From Phoronis ovalis (Eukaryota; Phoronida; Phoronidae), in the NCBI GenBank assembly GCA_028565635.1, contig JAOXYB010033641.1, positions 1 to 14,214 of the forward strand: a DNA stretch of 14,214 nucleotides, read 5' to 3'. Positions 1 to 9,400 of the stretch are shown here, one piece after another; the first letter of the stretch is position 1, and each line of letters opens with the position of its first letter. Both the position numbers and the translations under genes were made by a program. The notes beneath the pieces are model-generated. The model was not told the DNA's origin. It saw only the letters and a program-made list of their open reading frames with translations, and did no database searches.

Positions 1-107
1 CAACAATTTCATAAGCAAAAAATATTGCATCATTGATTATACCCAGATGTACTGCATCAGACTATTAAAAGCAAATTCGCAAGTAACTTAAGGCAGGTGC
101 TTACCAC

Positions 108-134
108 ATTTCGCCACTGGTGGCGCTGCGAAAT
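108..134. repeat. Nested palindrome
   Basis: Outer arms ATTTCGC (108-114) and GCGAAAT (128-134) are perfect reverse complements. Inside them GCCAC-TG-GTGGC (113-124) is another perfect inverted repeat. It is distinctly GC-rich against its surroundings. Function unknown. Confidence 0.5.
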
Positions 135-242
135 TGTTTTTTGATATTTCTAAATAAATAAAAAGGGTATTTTCATTTTAATGTGTGTTTGTTAGGAACT
201 GCATGACCTTTAACGTGACACTCATTGCTTTTGGCTAAAAGA

Positions 243-254
243 TCACGTGACTCA
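243..254. promoter_or_regulatory. Overlapping E-box and AP-1-like sites
   Basis: TCACGTGA (243-250), a palindromic bHLH E-box of the MITF/TFEB type, overlaps TGACTCA (248-254), the AP-1 consensus. Both matches are exact, but short motifs arise by chance and no promoter is evident nearby. Confidence 0.2.
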
Positions 255-1232
255 TAGGTGTATGCTTACCTGTGCTAAAAATTACTCCTACTTCAACTAA
301 GATTCCGCGCGTTTGACAAGATAAATGATTTAATTTTTTGGTAAAATTAGCTAATATGTTTATTCAAGAAGATAACAGAAATAAGGCATATTTCGTTTTT
401 TTCTTCCGTTTTAAGTAACACACTTTTTTCCATATAACTCTTATAAAATCTGCCATTTTTCGCTTGAAAACATGTTATTCCTCAATAACGCCAATAGTTT
501 GAGTATGCCATGAGTATGTGCAAAAGTAAGTTCTTACTTACATGATTACATATTCATCTAACTTTAATTACATGTTACTTCTTAATGATGGCTCAAACAA
601 AAAAATCACATTCGGATAACTTATTTTTCATCTATTAACGCGTAAAAATACTTATTCTGCATCTTCTAGATGCTATCGTTACAGACTAGATACATTTCAA
701 AAGATTAACGTAAATTTATAATTATTTCTAAAAGTATGGGACAATTTAAACGTTACATACCTTAAAAATAACCACGTTCCTTACACGCACTCACAATATT
801 TACAAATAAAGAAACAGCGCCAAATAAAAAGAGCTAATGATACATTTACCAAAATATCATTAATTGCATATTTCTTCAAAACTACATGTCACAACTGAAA
901 ATCACATTAGATATGTTTCCCTTTCTACTTAATATTCTTATTGCCTGCACTTATTTCATCCTTGAACAATTATTATTAGTTAACAAAGGTAAATTCCTAC
1001 ATATTGCTCATTGTTTACATTGCCACGCCAAGGACTATAACAATGCTGCATATCCGGCTATAAGGATAGGATATATAAACAGCAAAAAATTAAATACTAA
1101 GCAATCTAGGTACTTGTCTGAAAGATGATTCTACCAGCCATATCTTCTAGAATGCAAGATAACACATTGAAAAGATGTATATGTACATGAACTTTAAAGT
1201 ATTGTTAAGAAGACAGGCTTTGATCTTTTCAG

Positions 1233-1322
1233 GAATTTGTGAAAATGTTGGATTTGAAACCAGGACAACGAGTTCTTGACATTGGTGCTGGAATTGGTGG
1301 TAGTGCTTTCCACATGGCAGAG
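1233..1322 (+). CDS. PMT: PMT exon a (SAM motif I)
   Basis: Acceptor cttttcag and donor GAG|gtacca bound 30 codons from EFVKML to FHMAE. The exon holds the glycine-rich SAM loop [10 protein letters not shown]. It is internal, because it begins directly after an acceptor in phase 0 and has no start codon upstream in frame. The preceding exon should encode the FG..(Y/F)(V/I)S(T/S)GG block typical of the family. I did not find it in 1-1232. Confidence 0.9.
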
Positions 1323-3739
1323 GTACCAATACAATTTCACTATATAATCAAATACTTTAAAAATTTGTAAAATCATGGAAATAGCTTTTTTTTGTCAGTT
1401 ATTTCATAAAGAAGCAAATACACATAACAAATAACGGTTGATCGCTGTTATAAAGTGAATATTGCTTTCATTTGAAAGGATCTTCTTGTGCATCCCTCTA
1501 AGAATTCCATCGTAAATTACCAAATTCCAATTTTCTTATAAAAGCGTGTTTGTCTTCATCGAAATTGTCATGATTTATTAACAATGAACTGGGTATTTTA
1601 TACGTCTCGTGTTATGTATTAACATTTGATTTGATCAGATAACATTTTCCTTTTATTACGAGCAGAAATATGGTGCTGAAGTGTTAGGTGTCGATTTATC
1701 GTCCAACATGATAAGTATTGCTTTAGAAAGACTGGATAGCATGCCAAGAGAAATTTTGAAAAAGGTTATTTTCTTTATAGCTCATAATGTGTAATCTTTA
1801 AGAAACTGAACATAGCTCACTCTATAATCTAAGAAGTAAGGAAATGATGTCTCAGTAATTACAAGTGAAACCATCTGGAAAGAGACTACTTTCTGATGTC
1901 ACATTAAAATACGAAGCATATTCTGCATTAAATTTACTGGGATGCATAAAAATCAATCTATGCGAAATGATTACAATTAGTTATTTAAAAAAATATCTAT
2001 AAAAATTACAGTAGAATTATTGAAATATTTCTGCAGGTATCCTTTGAGGTGGCGGATGCAACAAAACGAGAGTATGAGCCCGAGTCATACGATGTGATAT
2101 ATAGCAGAGATACTATTCTGCATATACCTGACAAAGAAACTTTATTTGCCAGGTTCTTGGTAAGTTTCAAAATCCTCATTCAGACATTCTTCTAAGTTAA
2201 AATTCAAAATTATTAATCCTTCACTGAAGACTGAGTAATCTAGCAAGTCTTAGTACTTCACATTAGCTGCGATCAGTGTCATTATGCAAGCCTGAAATAT
2301 CCGGAATCAATCGATTTTAAGCAATTCCAGAGATGTATCTTGAATCATCTGCTAATAATATTACTTTCAGAAATTCTTGAAACCAGGAGGGAAACTTCTT
2401 ATCACTGACTATTGTTGCAGTGAAGGTGAACACTCCGATGACTTCAAGAAATATGTGGCGCAACGTGGCTATGCCTTGCTGAGTCCTGCAGCTTATGGCA
2501 AGGTAACAATTGAAGCAATGAAAAACTCTAAACGATTTAATATAAATTTTGATGTTTTCATTAATTACTATGTGTCAACAGGAAATAGTTCGTCTGTTGT
2601 TCAAGAAATTTGGCAATTACTGTTTCGACCATATGATTAAACTGCAGTAAAAATGGAAATGTGACACATATATGTTACTGATCACACCTTATAATATGTA
2701 ACATATTTTTCCTTCAAATTATGGCAAGTTGACTGTATCTTGTATGTAATAATTTAGGTGCTTCAAAAAGTTGGCTTCGTCAATGTAAAGGCTAATGACC
2801 AAACAGAACAGTTTGCCCAAGTCCTGAAGACAGAGTTAGAGAGATCTCAAGGAATAAAAGATTCCTTCATTCAGGTAAACATTACTTTAACTTACGCAAA
2901 ATTACCTACACTTTTCTATTTTATTTGTGACTGTACATCTCGGTGTAAAGTTCTTGATAATTGAACTGATGAAGTTTCAACTGTTTTCCACATCTTTTGT
3001 GTACAAAATTGGTTGTTCTTATGCTCCTTTTTGAAACAGTAAAACACTTACACTGTCATTGCAATGTATTTTTTGACTTGGTATGAAGTCTCTTCTTGCA
3101 TAACCTCTAATCAGTTCGAAAAGTGACTTGGGGTTTGCAACTGGCTAATAATGTACTATATGGGTTTTCAGTGATGCCAAGTCTCCCGGTTTGACAGGGA
3201 GCCTCCCTGTTTTAGGACCCGTCTCCTGGTTGTAATATGTCATATCTCCCGGTTTCCAGTCATTGGCTAAAAAGCCTACTAAAACAGTAATTTTAGCTCA
3301 AATTGCGCACTTCTGCAGCACTTGAAAAAAATCTCCCTTTTTCGACATCCATGGATTTGGCATCTCTGGTTTTATAGCTGTTACAGTTTGCTTCAATGAT
3401 TCTTTAGTACATTGTGTCCATCACCAGTTTTATGAGACATCAGACATATGATATTAGAACACTATGTTATATTTCCCACCCACCCACTATTATTTCATGT
3501 GCACTCGAGTGCATTGTCAGGACAGTTACCAGAATTATTCACGTCTGTCAATGCACGACTATTTAATACAAAATATGTCACAATAGTTCCCATCTAAACA
3601 ATAACTCAGTTCTGCTGTTTTGTAGGAGTTTTCGGAGAAAGATTACAACTACATTATTGATGGATGGAAAGATAAAGTTGTCCGCGTTGGAAAGGGTGAT
3701 CAAAGATGGGGCCTGTTTTATGCTGAAAAAGCTCAATAA
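1233..3739 (+). CDS. PMT: Phosphoethanolamine N-methyltransferase, 3' part of gene (second methyltransferase domain), 6 exons
   Basis: Spliced CDS joins 1233-1322, 1666-1764, 2037-2159, 2371-2502, 2758-2874 and 3626-3739, giving 224 visible residues and a TAA stop. The family transfers methyl groups from S-adenosylmethionine to phosphoethanolamine intermediates to make phosphocholine, in the cytosol. Seen in the sequence: SAM motif [11 protein letters not shown] (residues 14-23), the acidic end of strand 2 in GVDLSSNM (D40), [10 protein letters not shown] (84-93), [13 protein letters not shown] (107-119), QRGY (135-138) and a C-terminal block with GWKDK and QRWGLF. The R, D and H of SRDTILH match residues that contact the phosphobase in Plasmodium PMT. 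Every junction is phase 0. The N-terminal end of MT2, including the expected active-site tyrosine, and any MT1 domain lie upstream of the window. The order and motifs match plant and animal PMT very closely. Other SAM methyltransferases lack the [10 protein letters not shown] and QRWG blocks. Confidence 0.93.
1323..1665 (+). other. PMT: PMT intron a-b
   Basis: 343-base phase 0 intron, GT...AG, ending in the tandem GAGCAG acceptor. No other content seen. Confidence 0.8.
1666..1764 (+). CDS. PMT: PMT exon b (SAM motif post-I)
   Basis: This exon has 33 codons, KYGAEV to EILKK, including GVDLSSNM, whose Asp should bind the SAM ribose. Donor is AAAAG|gttatt. The acceptor is a tandem GAGCAG. Using the distal CAG gives this start. 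The proximal GAG would add one Gln in frame. Alignment with plant PMT (AENYDVEV) favours no extra residue. Confidence 0.9.
2037..2159 (+). CDS. PMT: PMT exon c (substrate-binding SRDTILH block)
   Basis: Acceptor ttctgcag and donor TTG|gtaagt bound 41 codons, VSFEVADA to FARFL. It contains VADATKREY (SAM adenine-side segment) and [10 protein letters not shown]. The Arg, Asp and His in that block correspond to R127, D128 and H132 of Plasmodium PMT, which line the phosphobase site. Confidence 0.93.
2371..2502 (+). CDS. PMT: PMT exon d
   Basis: Acceptor ttactttcag and donor AAG|gtaaca bound 44 codons, KFLKPGGK to [18 protein letters not shown] is the conserved beta-strand region, and QRGY carries the Arg/Tyr pair matching the phosphate-contacting R179/Y181 of Plasmodium PMT. 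The reading frame runs on past the donor to a TAA at 2638, but that extension lacks family similarity and is intronic. Confidence 0.93.
2758..2874 (+). CDS. PMT: PMT exon e
   Basis: Acceptor aatttag and donor CAG|gtaaac bound 39 codons, VLQKVGF to DSFIQ. The [14 protein letters not shown] segment aligns with plant GFVDVVAEDRTDQF. It is followed by the helix leading into the C-terminal lid. The frame stays open for 30 further codons into the intron, which is chance. Confidence 0.92.
2875..3625 (+). other. PMT: PMT intron e-f, carries repeat-like insert
   Basis: 751-base phase 0 intron, the longest between supported exons of this gene. Its middle (about 3180-3375) is more GC-rich and contains degenerate copies of TCTCCCGGTTT plus a short palindrome, unlike the flanking AT-rich intron sequence. 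This suggests an inserted repetitive element. Confidence 0.7.
3182..3373. repeat. Cluster of degenerate TCTCCCGGTTT words
   Basis: Exact TCTCCCGGTTT occurs at 3182-3192 and 3245-3255. Variants are TCTCCTGGTTG at 3222, TCTCCCTTTTT at 3332 and TCTCTGGTTTT at 3363. Between the first two copies is the palindrome ACAGGGAG-C-CTCCCTGT (3194-3210). The minus strand of this part reads openly with repeated KPGD, but no protein family is recognised. It is most likely a fragment of a dispersed element. Confidence 0.4.
3626..3739 (+). CDS. PMT: PMT terminal exon
   Basis: Acceptor tgttttgtag precedes 37 codons, EFSEKDYN to AEKAQ, then [19 protein letters not shown] and [10 protein letters not shown] match the family C-terminus, where plant enzymes have FSEEDYxxIVxGWKAK and GEQRWGLFIA. 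The protein therefore ends at its usual place and is not truncated at the 3' side. Confidence 0.93.
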   Translation, partial: EFSEKDYNYIIDGWKDKVVRVGKGDQRWGLFYAEKAQ

Positions 3740-3740
3740 A
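3735..3740 (+). terminator. AATAAA overlapping the PMT stop codon
   Basis: The last Gln codon, the stop and the next base (CAA TAA A) form a canonical poly(A) hexamer. It could direct an extremely short 3' UTR. Use is unproven, and a downstream AATAAA at 4536 is the alternative. Confidence 0.35.
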
Positions 3741-4560
3741 TAGAAACAAATTATTGTTACAACTGAACCTGGAGTTAATTATCTCTATTTCCCCTGTATT
3801 TTCAATTAAGGAAATAGTTGAAATAATTGGCACTGCAGACTTCAGGCTGGTGTCACAGCAGATTTCATACCAGCAGAGTGTAGATTTTTCTTTGAAAACA
3901 AGATAAAGTCAGATTGATTTTTATAGAGACTGAGCAATTTTTTAAAAACATGAGCAGCACCACTAGATGTACATTTTTAAGCATATTGTTACTTATTAAA
4001 AAAAATATAGATTTAAAAGAGTAATATATGCAAAACATTAATGTATATTTTTTAAAATTTACAGTCTTAGAGTTATGAACACTTGTCATTCCAAGATCGT
4101 TAGTCTGGTTTGAAAGTATAGTATTTTGTTTTAGTTTCATAATCGGTACAATACTAAAAGTTTTAATTTTTTAGTTATTAGTATTAATACTGATAAAATA
4201 ATACAATATCTAATGTGTGTTATATTGTACCTAACAGTTCAACTACAGAGTACAATCTTCGTATTAAGGTATCACACAGATGACTGTGATGATTATACAA
4301 ATCTGCAATGTAATTAAATATTGTCATTACAAAAGCAGTTTAAACACTGTCTTTAATTTACAGTGTACATCAGTATTTTTAGTTATAGCCTAGCTAGTCA
4401 GAAGTAATCATTTGCCCCCTTGTTCACATTAATTCAAAACTAAAAGTGTTAGCATGACAAAAGCAACCCACTGTGCTTAACCTGTATTATTTATAATTTA
4501 TGTACACCTGGCACATTATTACTTGTATGCTTGTTAATAAAGCCTAGCATATTTTCCATT
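3740..4560 (+). other. Probable 3' UTR of PMT
   Basis: AT-rich sequence with no coding potential that resembles either neighbour. Its extent is inferred only from the AATAAA at 4536. The 91-codon minus-strand frame at 3865-4140 is low-complexity and matches nothing I recognise. Confidence 0.4.
4536..4541 (+). terminator. Candidate distal poly(A) signal of PMT
   Basis: Canonical AATAAA in an AT-rich stretch about 800 bases after the PMT stop. It is the next perfect AATAAA on this strand after 3735. It would give a 3' UTR of roughly 820 bases. A weaker ATTAAA lies at 4313-4318. Confidence 0.4.
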
Positions 4561-5260
4561 ATAAACCACTATAATTTTAATATTAATTTTCAAACATCTG
4601 GTAATGACATAATTGCTGTAACAGGCTCAAGATAATGTACTCAACTGTTACATACAAATGTGTTGCAATTTTAACCATGGCAAGTATTATTTTGTAAAAT
4701 ACATTATTAGTTCGACAACAATTGTTGAGACACCAGAAATCTTAATATCACCTAGTAGATTTGATGATCATCACAACATATCATGTTAACCTTCAATATA
4801 ATCATGGTATATCTATACTATTTACAATTTTTAAAGGAAGCATTTTACAATGCGAGACATGTCTACTTTACAATAAACTAGATGCAAGAATGCAGTCACT
4901 GTGGCATTTCATTCAATCTACAAATCATTATCTATTATGTTGCTACTTTATTCTATTTTTACTTTTTTATTCTAATTTTTAAATCCTGTCACTGTATACA
5001 TCCAAAATACCCTTAGGAAAATTTGCAGAATTGCATGATCTTACTTGAGTTAAGCTCATTACATATCCAAATACTGTTTTTATTTGGAACTACAAACGAA
5101 GGGCAATAGATAATGTTATAATATTACACTTTTGGACAGATGTTATACGTTAATCAATCTGGGTGCTGACAAAGAACACTGGTCTACAGTATGACATGGG
5201 ATTAGATAAAAAATATAATACAGTCAACAAATTTTCTAAAAATATGAAATAATTAAATAT
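4561..5260. other. Intergenic spacer between the convergent genes
   Basis: I see no exon, RNA gene or repeat here. The 73-codon frame at 4761-4982 (+) is rich in Leu, Phe, Tyr and Ile, as expected of translated AT-rich DNA. AATAAA also occurs at about 4873 (+), so the PMT UTR could be longer than called. Confidence 0.4.
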
Positions 5261-5977
5261 TAAATTTAATTTTTATTTATAGAAGGTTTGGTTTCTTAAC
5301 ATACTAAGAACTTTTGACGGTTTTATCAGGATATTCCGAATTTCCAGGAAACAGTAATAAAAGTATTAAAGTTTTTCGAACACAAGCCGGAACAAACGGA
5401 ATTCTGAATAGATATAATGTTTGTTATTCCAGACTAGAGCTAGTTCCTCCAAAATTCTTGTAAATTTATCTTCTCTGCAGCATTAAATTGGATAAAATTC
5501 ACCCTATCATGTCTGAACTATGGTGGCCATATTGGACTAGTCGTACCACATGTATTCCGTTAACTTACAAAGTTTCTATTTAAATGCTTTTTTTTGTCAA
5601 AAATGTCATTTAAAAAATGATTGATTTTCTTTCTTTATGAAGAAACTTATTTCTGGCTAAAAATACTGAAATTGGGTCAGTTTGAACAAAATGCTGCATA
5701 AAATGCTAATTGCAATAAAATAATTATCATCTCTAATTGATTATTTTATAACTGAAAAATGTTAGTTTAGTAAAATAGTACTAAGTAAGAAATGCTTACT
5801 TTTATGTGATTTTAAAAACTATACATAATTCGGTATGATACTGGAGCTTATGATAGTTTGTCTTAAGTTAATAAAAATGTACTGTATGCCAGCATCAATA
5901 ATTCTGTTAACCCACATTGTCAGAAAAAAAAGCTTAACACTACAAAACACCATTACCACTGGGAAACATTAACATCT
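5261..5977 (-). other. CARMIL: Probable 3' UTR of CARMIL
   Basis: About 700 bases follow the CARMIL stop on the minus strand. The first canonical poly(A) hexamer met in that direction is at 5272-5277, with an ATTAAA just beyond at 5265-5270. No coding frame or structured RNA seen. Confidence 0.45.
5272..5277 (-). terminator. Candidate poly(A) signal of CARMIL
   Basis: TTTATT on the plus strand is AATAAA on the minus strand, about 700 bases after the CARMIL stop. I found no earlier perfect hexamer downstream of that stop. Confidence 0.45.
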
Positions 5978-6401
5978 TTAGACCATAACAATTTCTTCAT
6001 TTTCATTATCTGTAGATTCTGTGGCATCGACAACAACAAAATCATTATCATCTGATGATTTATCTTCATTATCTTTTTTCTCCACCTCTACCTCACTGTT
6101 TTCCTCACTTACAGGCGTAACAGAGCTACTATCCATTTTTGAATTGTTAGCAGTTTCTTCTAATTGTGTCTCTGCAGAAATGTTTTCTTGTGGTTCAATT
6201 TTTGTATCGTCTTTCTTTAAGTCTGCTATACTACCTGGTAAATTCACATTTGCGTGACAGCTTGTAGCAGATATGTCTTTATTTTCCTCTTGTACTTCCT
6301 TTTGGATTTTCTTAAATTGGTCTAAACTGGTCTTGGGATGAGCAGAATATGCAGACACTGGACGAGGAGATGCATTTCCTAGAAAGTATGATGATGGAGG
6401 T
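5978..6401 (-). CDS. CARMIL: CARMIL terminal coding exon
   Basis: 140 codons, PPSSYFLGNASPRPV to EEIVMV, then TAA at 5978-5980. After a helix FKKIQKEVQEENKD the protein becomes strongly acidic (EVEVEKKDNEDKSSDDND, FVVVDATEST). Ending in acidic residues plus short hydrophobics matches EAEKEFIFV, the end of human CARMIL1. The only AG upstream (gatag, ending at 6402) makes this a phase 2 start, whereas the preceding exon ends in phase 1. The frame is certain, but the exact 5' border is not. Confidence 0.83.
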
Positions 6402-9400
6402 CTATCAAATTTTGTATACAAAGAAGTATCATTTGTTACAAAAAAATTGCCAATTTGAAATTATAAAAAATTCATGCACATTGTTTGTAATTCATGCAAC
6501 AGTGCTGTACATTTTAAAGTTCATAAGATATGAAAAACAGCAAAGTACCAGAGAAAAAACCCATCAAGGTTATAGTTTACTTAACATTTATTTCACTAAC
6601 CTTTTATATCCGAAGGTGAAGCACTTCTTGGTAAAGATGAACTTTTTGTATCGCCAGCTGCACTCTTATCAACAGAATCTAATAAATCCTTCATTTCCTT
6701 CACTGACTGTCTATTACCTGGGCGCATTACACCACTTTTATCTTCAGATAATGTTACTACGAAGAAATTAAATAAAATGCAAGCAATTATAGTAATAACA
6801 GTTAGAAATTAAAGATTAATTATGAAATTGATGTAATAGCATCATCCAGATCTATCACAATTTTTAGAAATTACATTTAATATAATAGAATAAACCTTTT
6901 TCTTCATTAAAACCAAATTCACTGGTAGGCTTGCTCTATAAAATAAAGACGAGTGGCAGAAGCCACAAAATCATAAGATGCCAATGACATGTACATACTA
7001 AATTAAACTCTACTCTACAATAAAGAGATTTTCTAAAAGTGCCCCCTAAGTAAACATGGTTGATCACATGAGTTAACAGCAAAGTCACTGAAATTTATAC
7101 TGTTGCAGCCACCTTTATTAATGATCACAGTAAATGGTTTATACATATTAACTTTACTAACATGTCTGGTCAACTGGAGGTCCAACAGATGTCCTTGGTT
7201 TTGTTGCTGGCTTTGGTTTTGGCTTAGTTGGTGGAGGAGGCTTAGGTTTCGTTGGTGGAGGTGGCCTGTTATCATCTGTAAAATGAATAAGAAGTACTAG
7301 TTCAGACCATGAATAGCACAACTGTCTACAAATCAAAATCATGACATTCCTTGCATTTAAATGAGGAATGTGCAAAAACAAATTGCTGAACATCTAAAAA
7401 GTGAAACCATATTTTTCTCACAGCAAAACAGTTACTATACAGAAGAATTAACTTTTATATATTACACGCATCCTAGAATGCAAAACATATTTAATTAGTA
7501 GACAAGTACTTTACACATGAAAATCACATTGATATATTAAAATCACTATGTCATAAAACATTCAAGCAGAGTTTTTAAATTTTCAAAAAAAAATTGCAAA
7601 ATTTACACACTGTTACTTTTAGGCAGACTTTCAGGTGCACCAGATTGTCTGGGTACAGCAACAGCTTTTTTCAGAGGCGCTGGAGCACTCCTCTCTGTTA
7701 CAAAAACCAGTTCGACAGGTTTTTGTTGTACTGTTTGTGCTTGTGCTTCAGGTGGCTTCATTATTTTGGAAGGTGGCCTAGATACTGATGCTACAGTCTG
7801 TGTTTCAAGCGGCTTCATTATTTCAGAAGGTGGTTTAGGTGCAGTCTGTGATTCAGGAGGTTTCACTAATTCAGAGGGTGGCCTTGGTGCAGTTGCTGCA
7901 ATTTGTGATTCAGGAGGCATCATAATTTCAGAAGGTGGCCTAGGAGCCACAGCTTCAGATGTATCAGACTTTGCAGATTCTTGTGGGAACGGCTTTAATA
8001 TGGCACTACGAGGATTGTGTGCAGGTGCTTTAACTTGTGCAGGTGCAGGTTCTAATGACTCGTGCTCGGTTTTTTGTTGCTTTATAGGTTCCAGTGATTT
8101 CTGTCGACCAGGTGGTGGTACTAAAGCTTTTTTTTCAGTACCTGGTTCCTCTTGATTCTGTAAGAGAAAAAAGATTTACATTTGGATTTTGAAAAAGTGC
8201 GATATGCTGTTTTTTTTTATACAAGCCTCACACTAGACTCAACAGAAGTCTCTTAATAGCTTTTTAACTAATAAGTGGGAATTGTTACCAATGATATAAC
8301 TGATGCTAATAACTGACACAACTGTGTAGATGCAATAATTATAAAAAGGAACCAGATGTACGATTTGGGATACTGTTAAATACAAACTGAGTATACTAAA
8401 ACAGTGCTTCATGTCTAAAACATGTACATACATTTCCCTTATAACACAAACGCCTGCCAGCAGAGTGTAGCATTATCATAACTCACCTTTGACCCTCCTT
8501 GTTTCATTGTCGCTTTTTTAGCTAATAACATGTCCATACTTATAGGTACACCCATTCCTGGCATACCAACACCCACGGGTTTGCGTGGGGTTATTTCTTT
8601 CACTTCTGATTCTGGTTCATTTGTTTGCTCTGAAACACAACAGTTTTGTAAATTGATGCTGGTTCCTATTACAAGAGATAAGAACCTCAAAGCAAACACC
8701 AATGTTTTTAAAAAATAATGCTACTTTAAATTTTTATGTTTTGTTCAAACATCGCCATGTTGTGAAAATAAAACAGTAAAAACACATTTACACAATCATA
8801 TTTAAACAAAGTTTTCGTTGTGATTGTCTATTTTTGCAGTATTAAAGACAAATACTTGAGTTTAATATAATTAAATATAAATATAATATATTTTTCTCTG
8901 TAATTCCAATATGTGACAAGGATTACATACTTGGTGATGTCTTTAAATTCAATTTTTAGACTTTTGTGAATTTATAAGGCAATATATTAGATATAGTCTG
9001 TATAGAGACTAACTACACATCAGTAAAAGACAAACATACTCAAAATTCAAACATTTTTGAGTTACACATGACATACATCATAATAAGTACATCAGCACCT
9101 GTTTAATATAATTATAATAAGGGAATGTTAAAAGTTATAATATCAATAAATAATTTCTACCCAACCCAAACAAGCTTACCAGTGTCTTTATCTATCTCTT
9201 CTGTGTCTTCAAAATTTTCCGGTTTGATATCTACTGCTGGGGCATGTCTTACTTCCACTGCATCTATTTCGTCCTTTTCATTTTTAGCTACGGCAGCTTC
9301 TACTTTCTTCTCAACTTGTTGCTTTTCTACTACTTTCTCCTGTTTTATTGATTCAGATTTTTTATCTACTTCCTTTCTAGCTCTCTTTTCGGGTTTAGGA

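Larger units (their letters stand above)
1..1232. other. Intron or upstream sequence of PMT, no exon seen
   Basis: No reading frame here resembles the MT1 domain or the start of MT2. Since the exon at 1233 starts at an acceptor, at least the part next to it is intron. The 80-codon frame at 886-1128 has hydrophobic low-complexity content and no recognised motif. A hairpin-like palindrome (108-134) and an E-box/AP-1 composite (243-254) are the only structured elements noticed. Confidence 0.5.

Noticed and set aside
886-1128. 80-codon plus-strand frame upstream of PMT
   Set aside because: Leu/Ile/Tyr/Asn-rich composition expected of AT-rich DNA, no match to the MT1 domain or the start of MT2, and no splice phase linking it to the exon at 1233.
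2503-2640. Read-through extension of PMT exon d to a TAA
   Set aside because: A good GTAACA donor at 2503 and full family similarity resuming at 2758 show this is intron, not an alternative C-terminus.
6021-6257. 78-codon plus-strand Ser/Phe-rich frame
   Set aside because: Exact antisense of the acidic CARMIL tail. Glu/Asp/Lys codons read backwards give Ser, Phe and Leu.
7033-7275. 80-codon minus-strand frame starting with ATG at 7275
   Set aside because: It overlaps the PPPPTKPK exon in another frame. Its Gln/His/Leu repeats are out-of-frame reading of the proline repeat, and it does not keep phase with neighbouring exons.
7766-8155. 129-codon plus-strand frame with Gly/Ser/Cys repeats
   Set aside because: Shadow of the proline-rich repeat exon on the other strand. 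The apparent repeats are the same DNA repeat in reverse.
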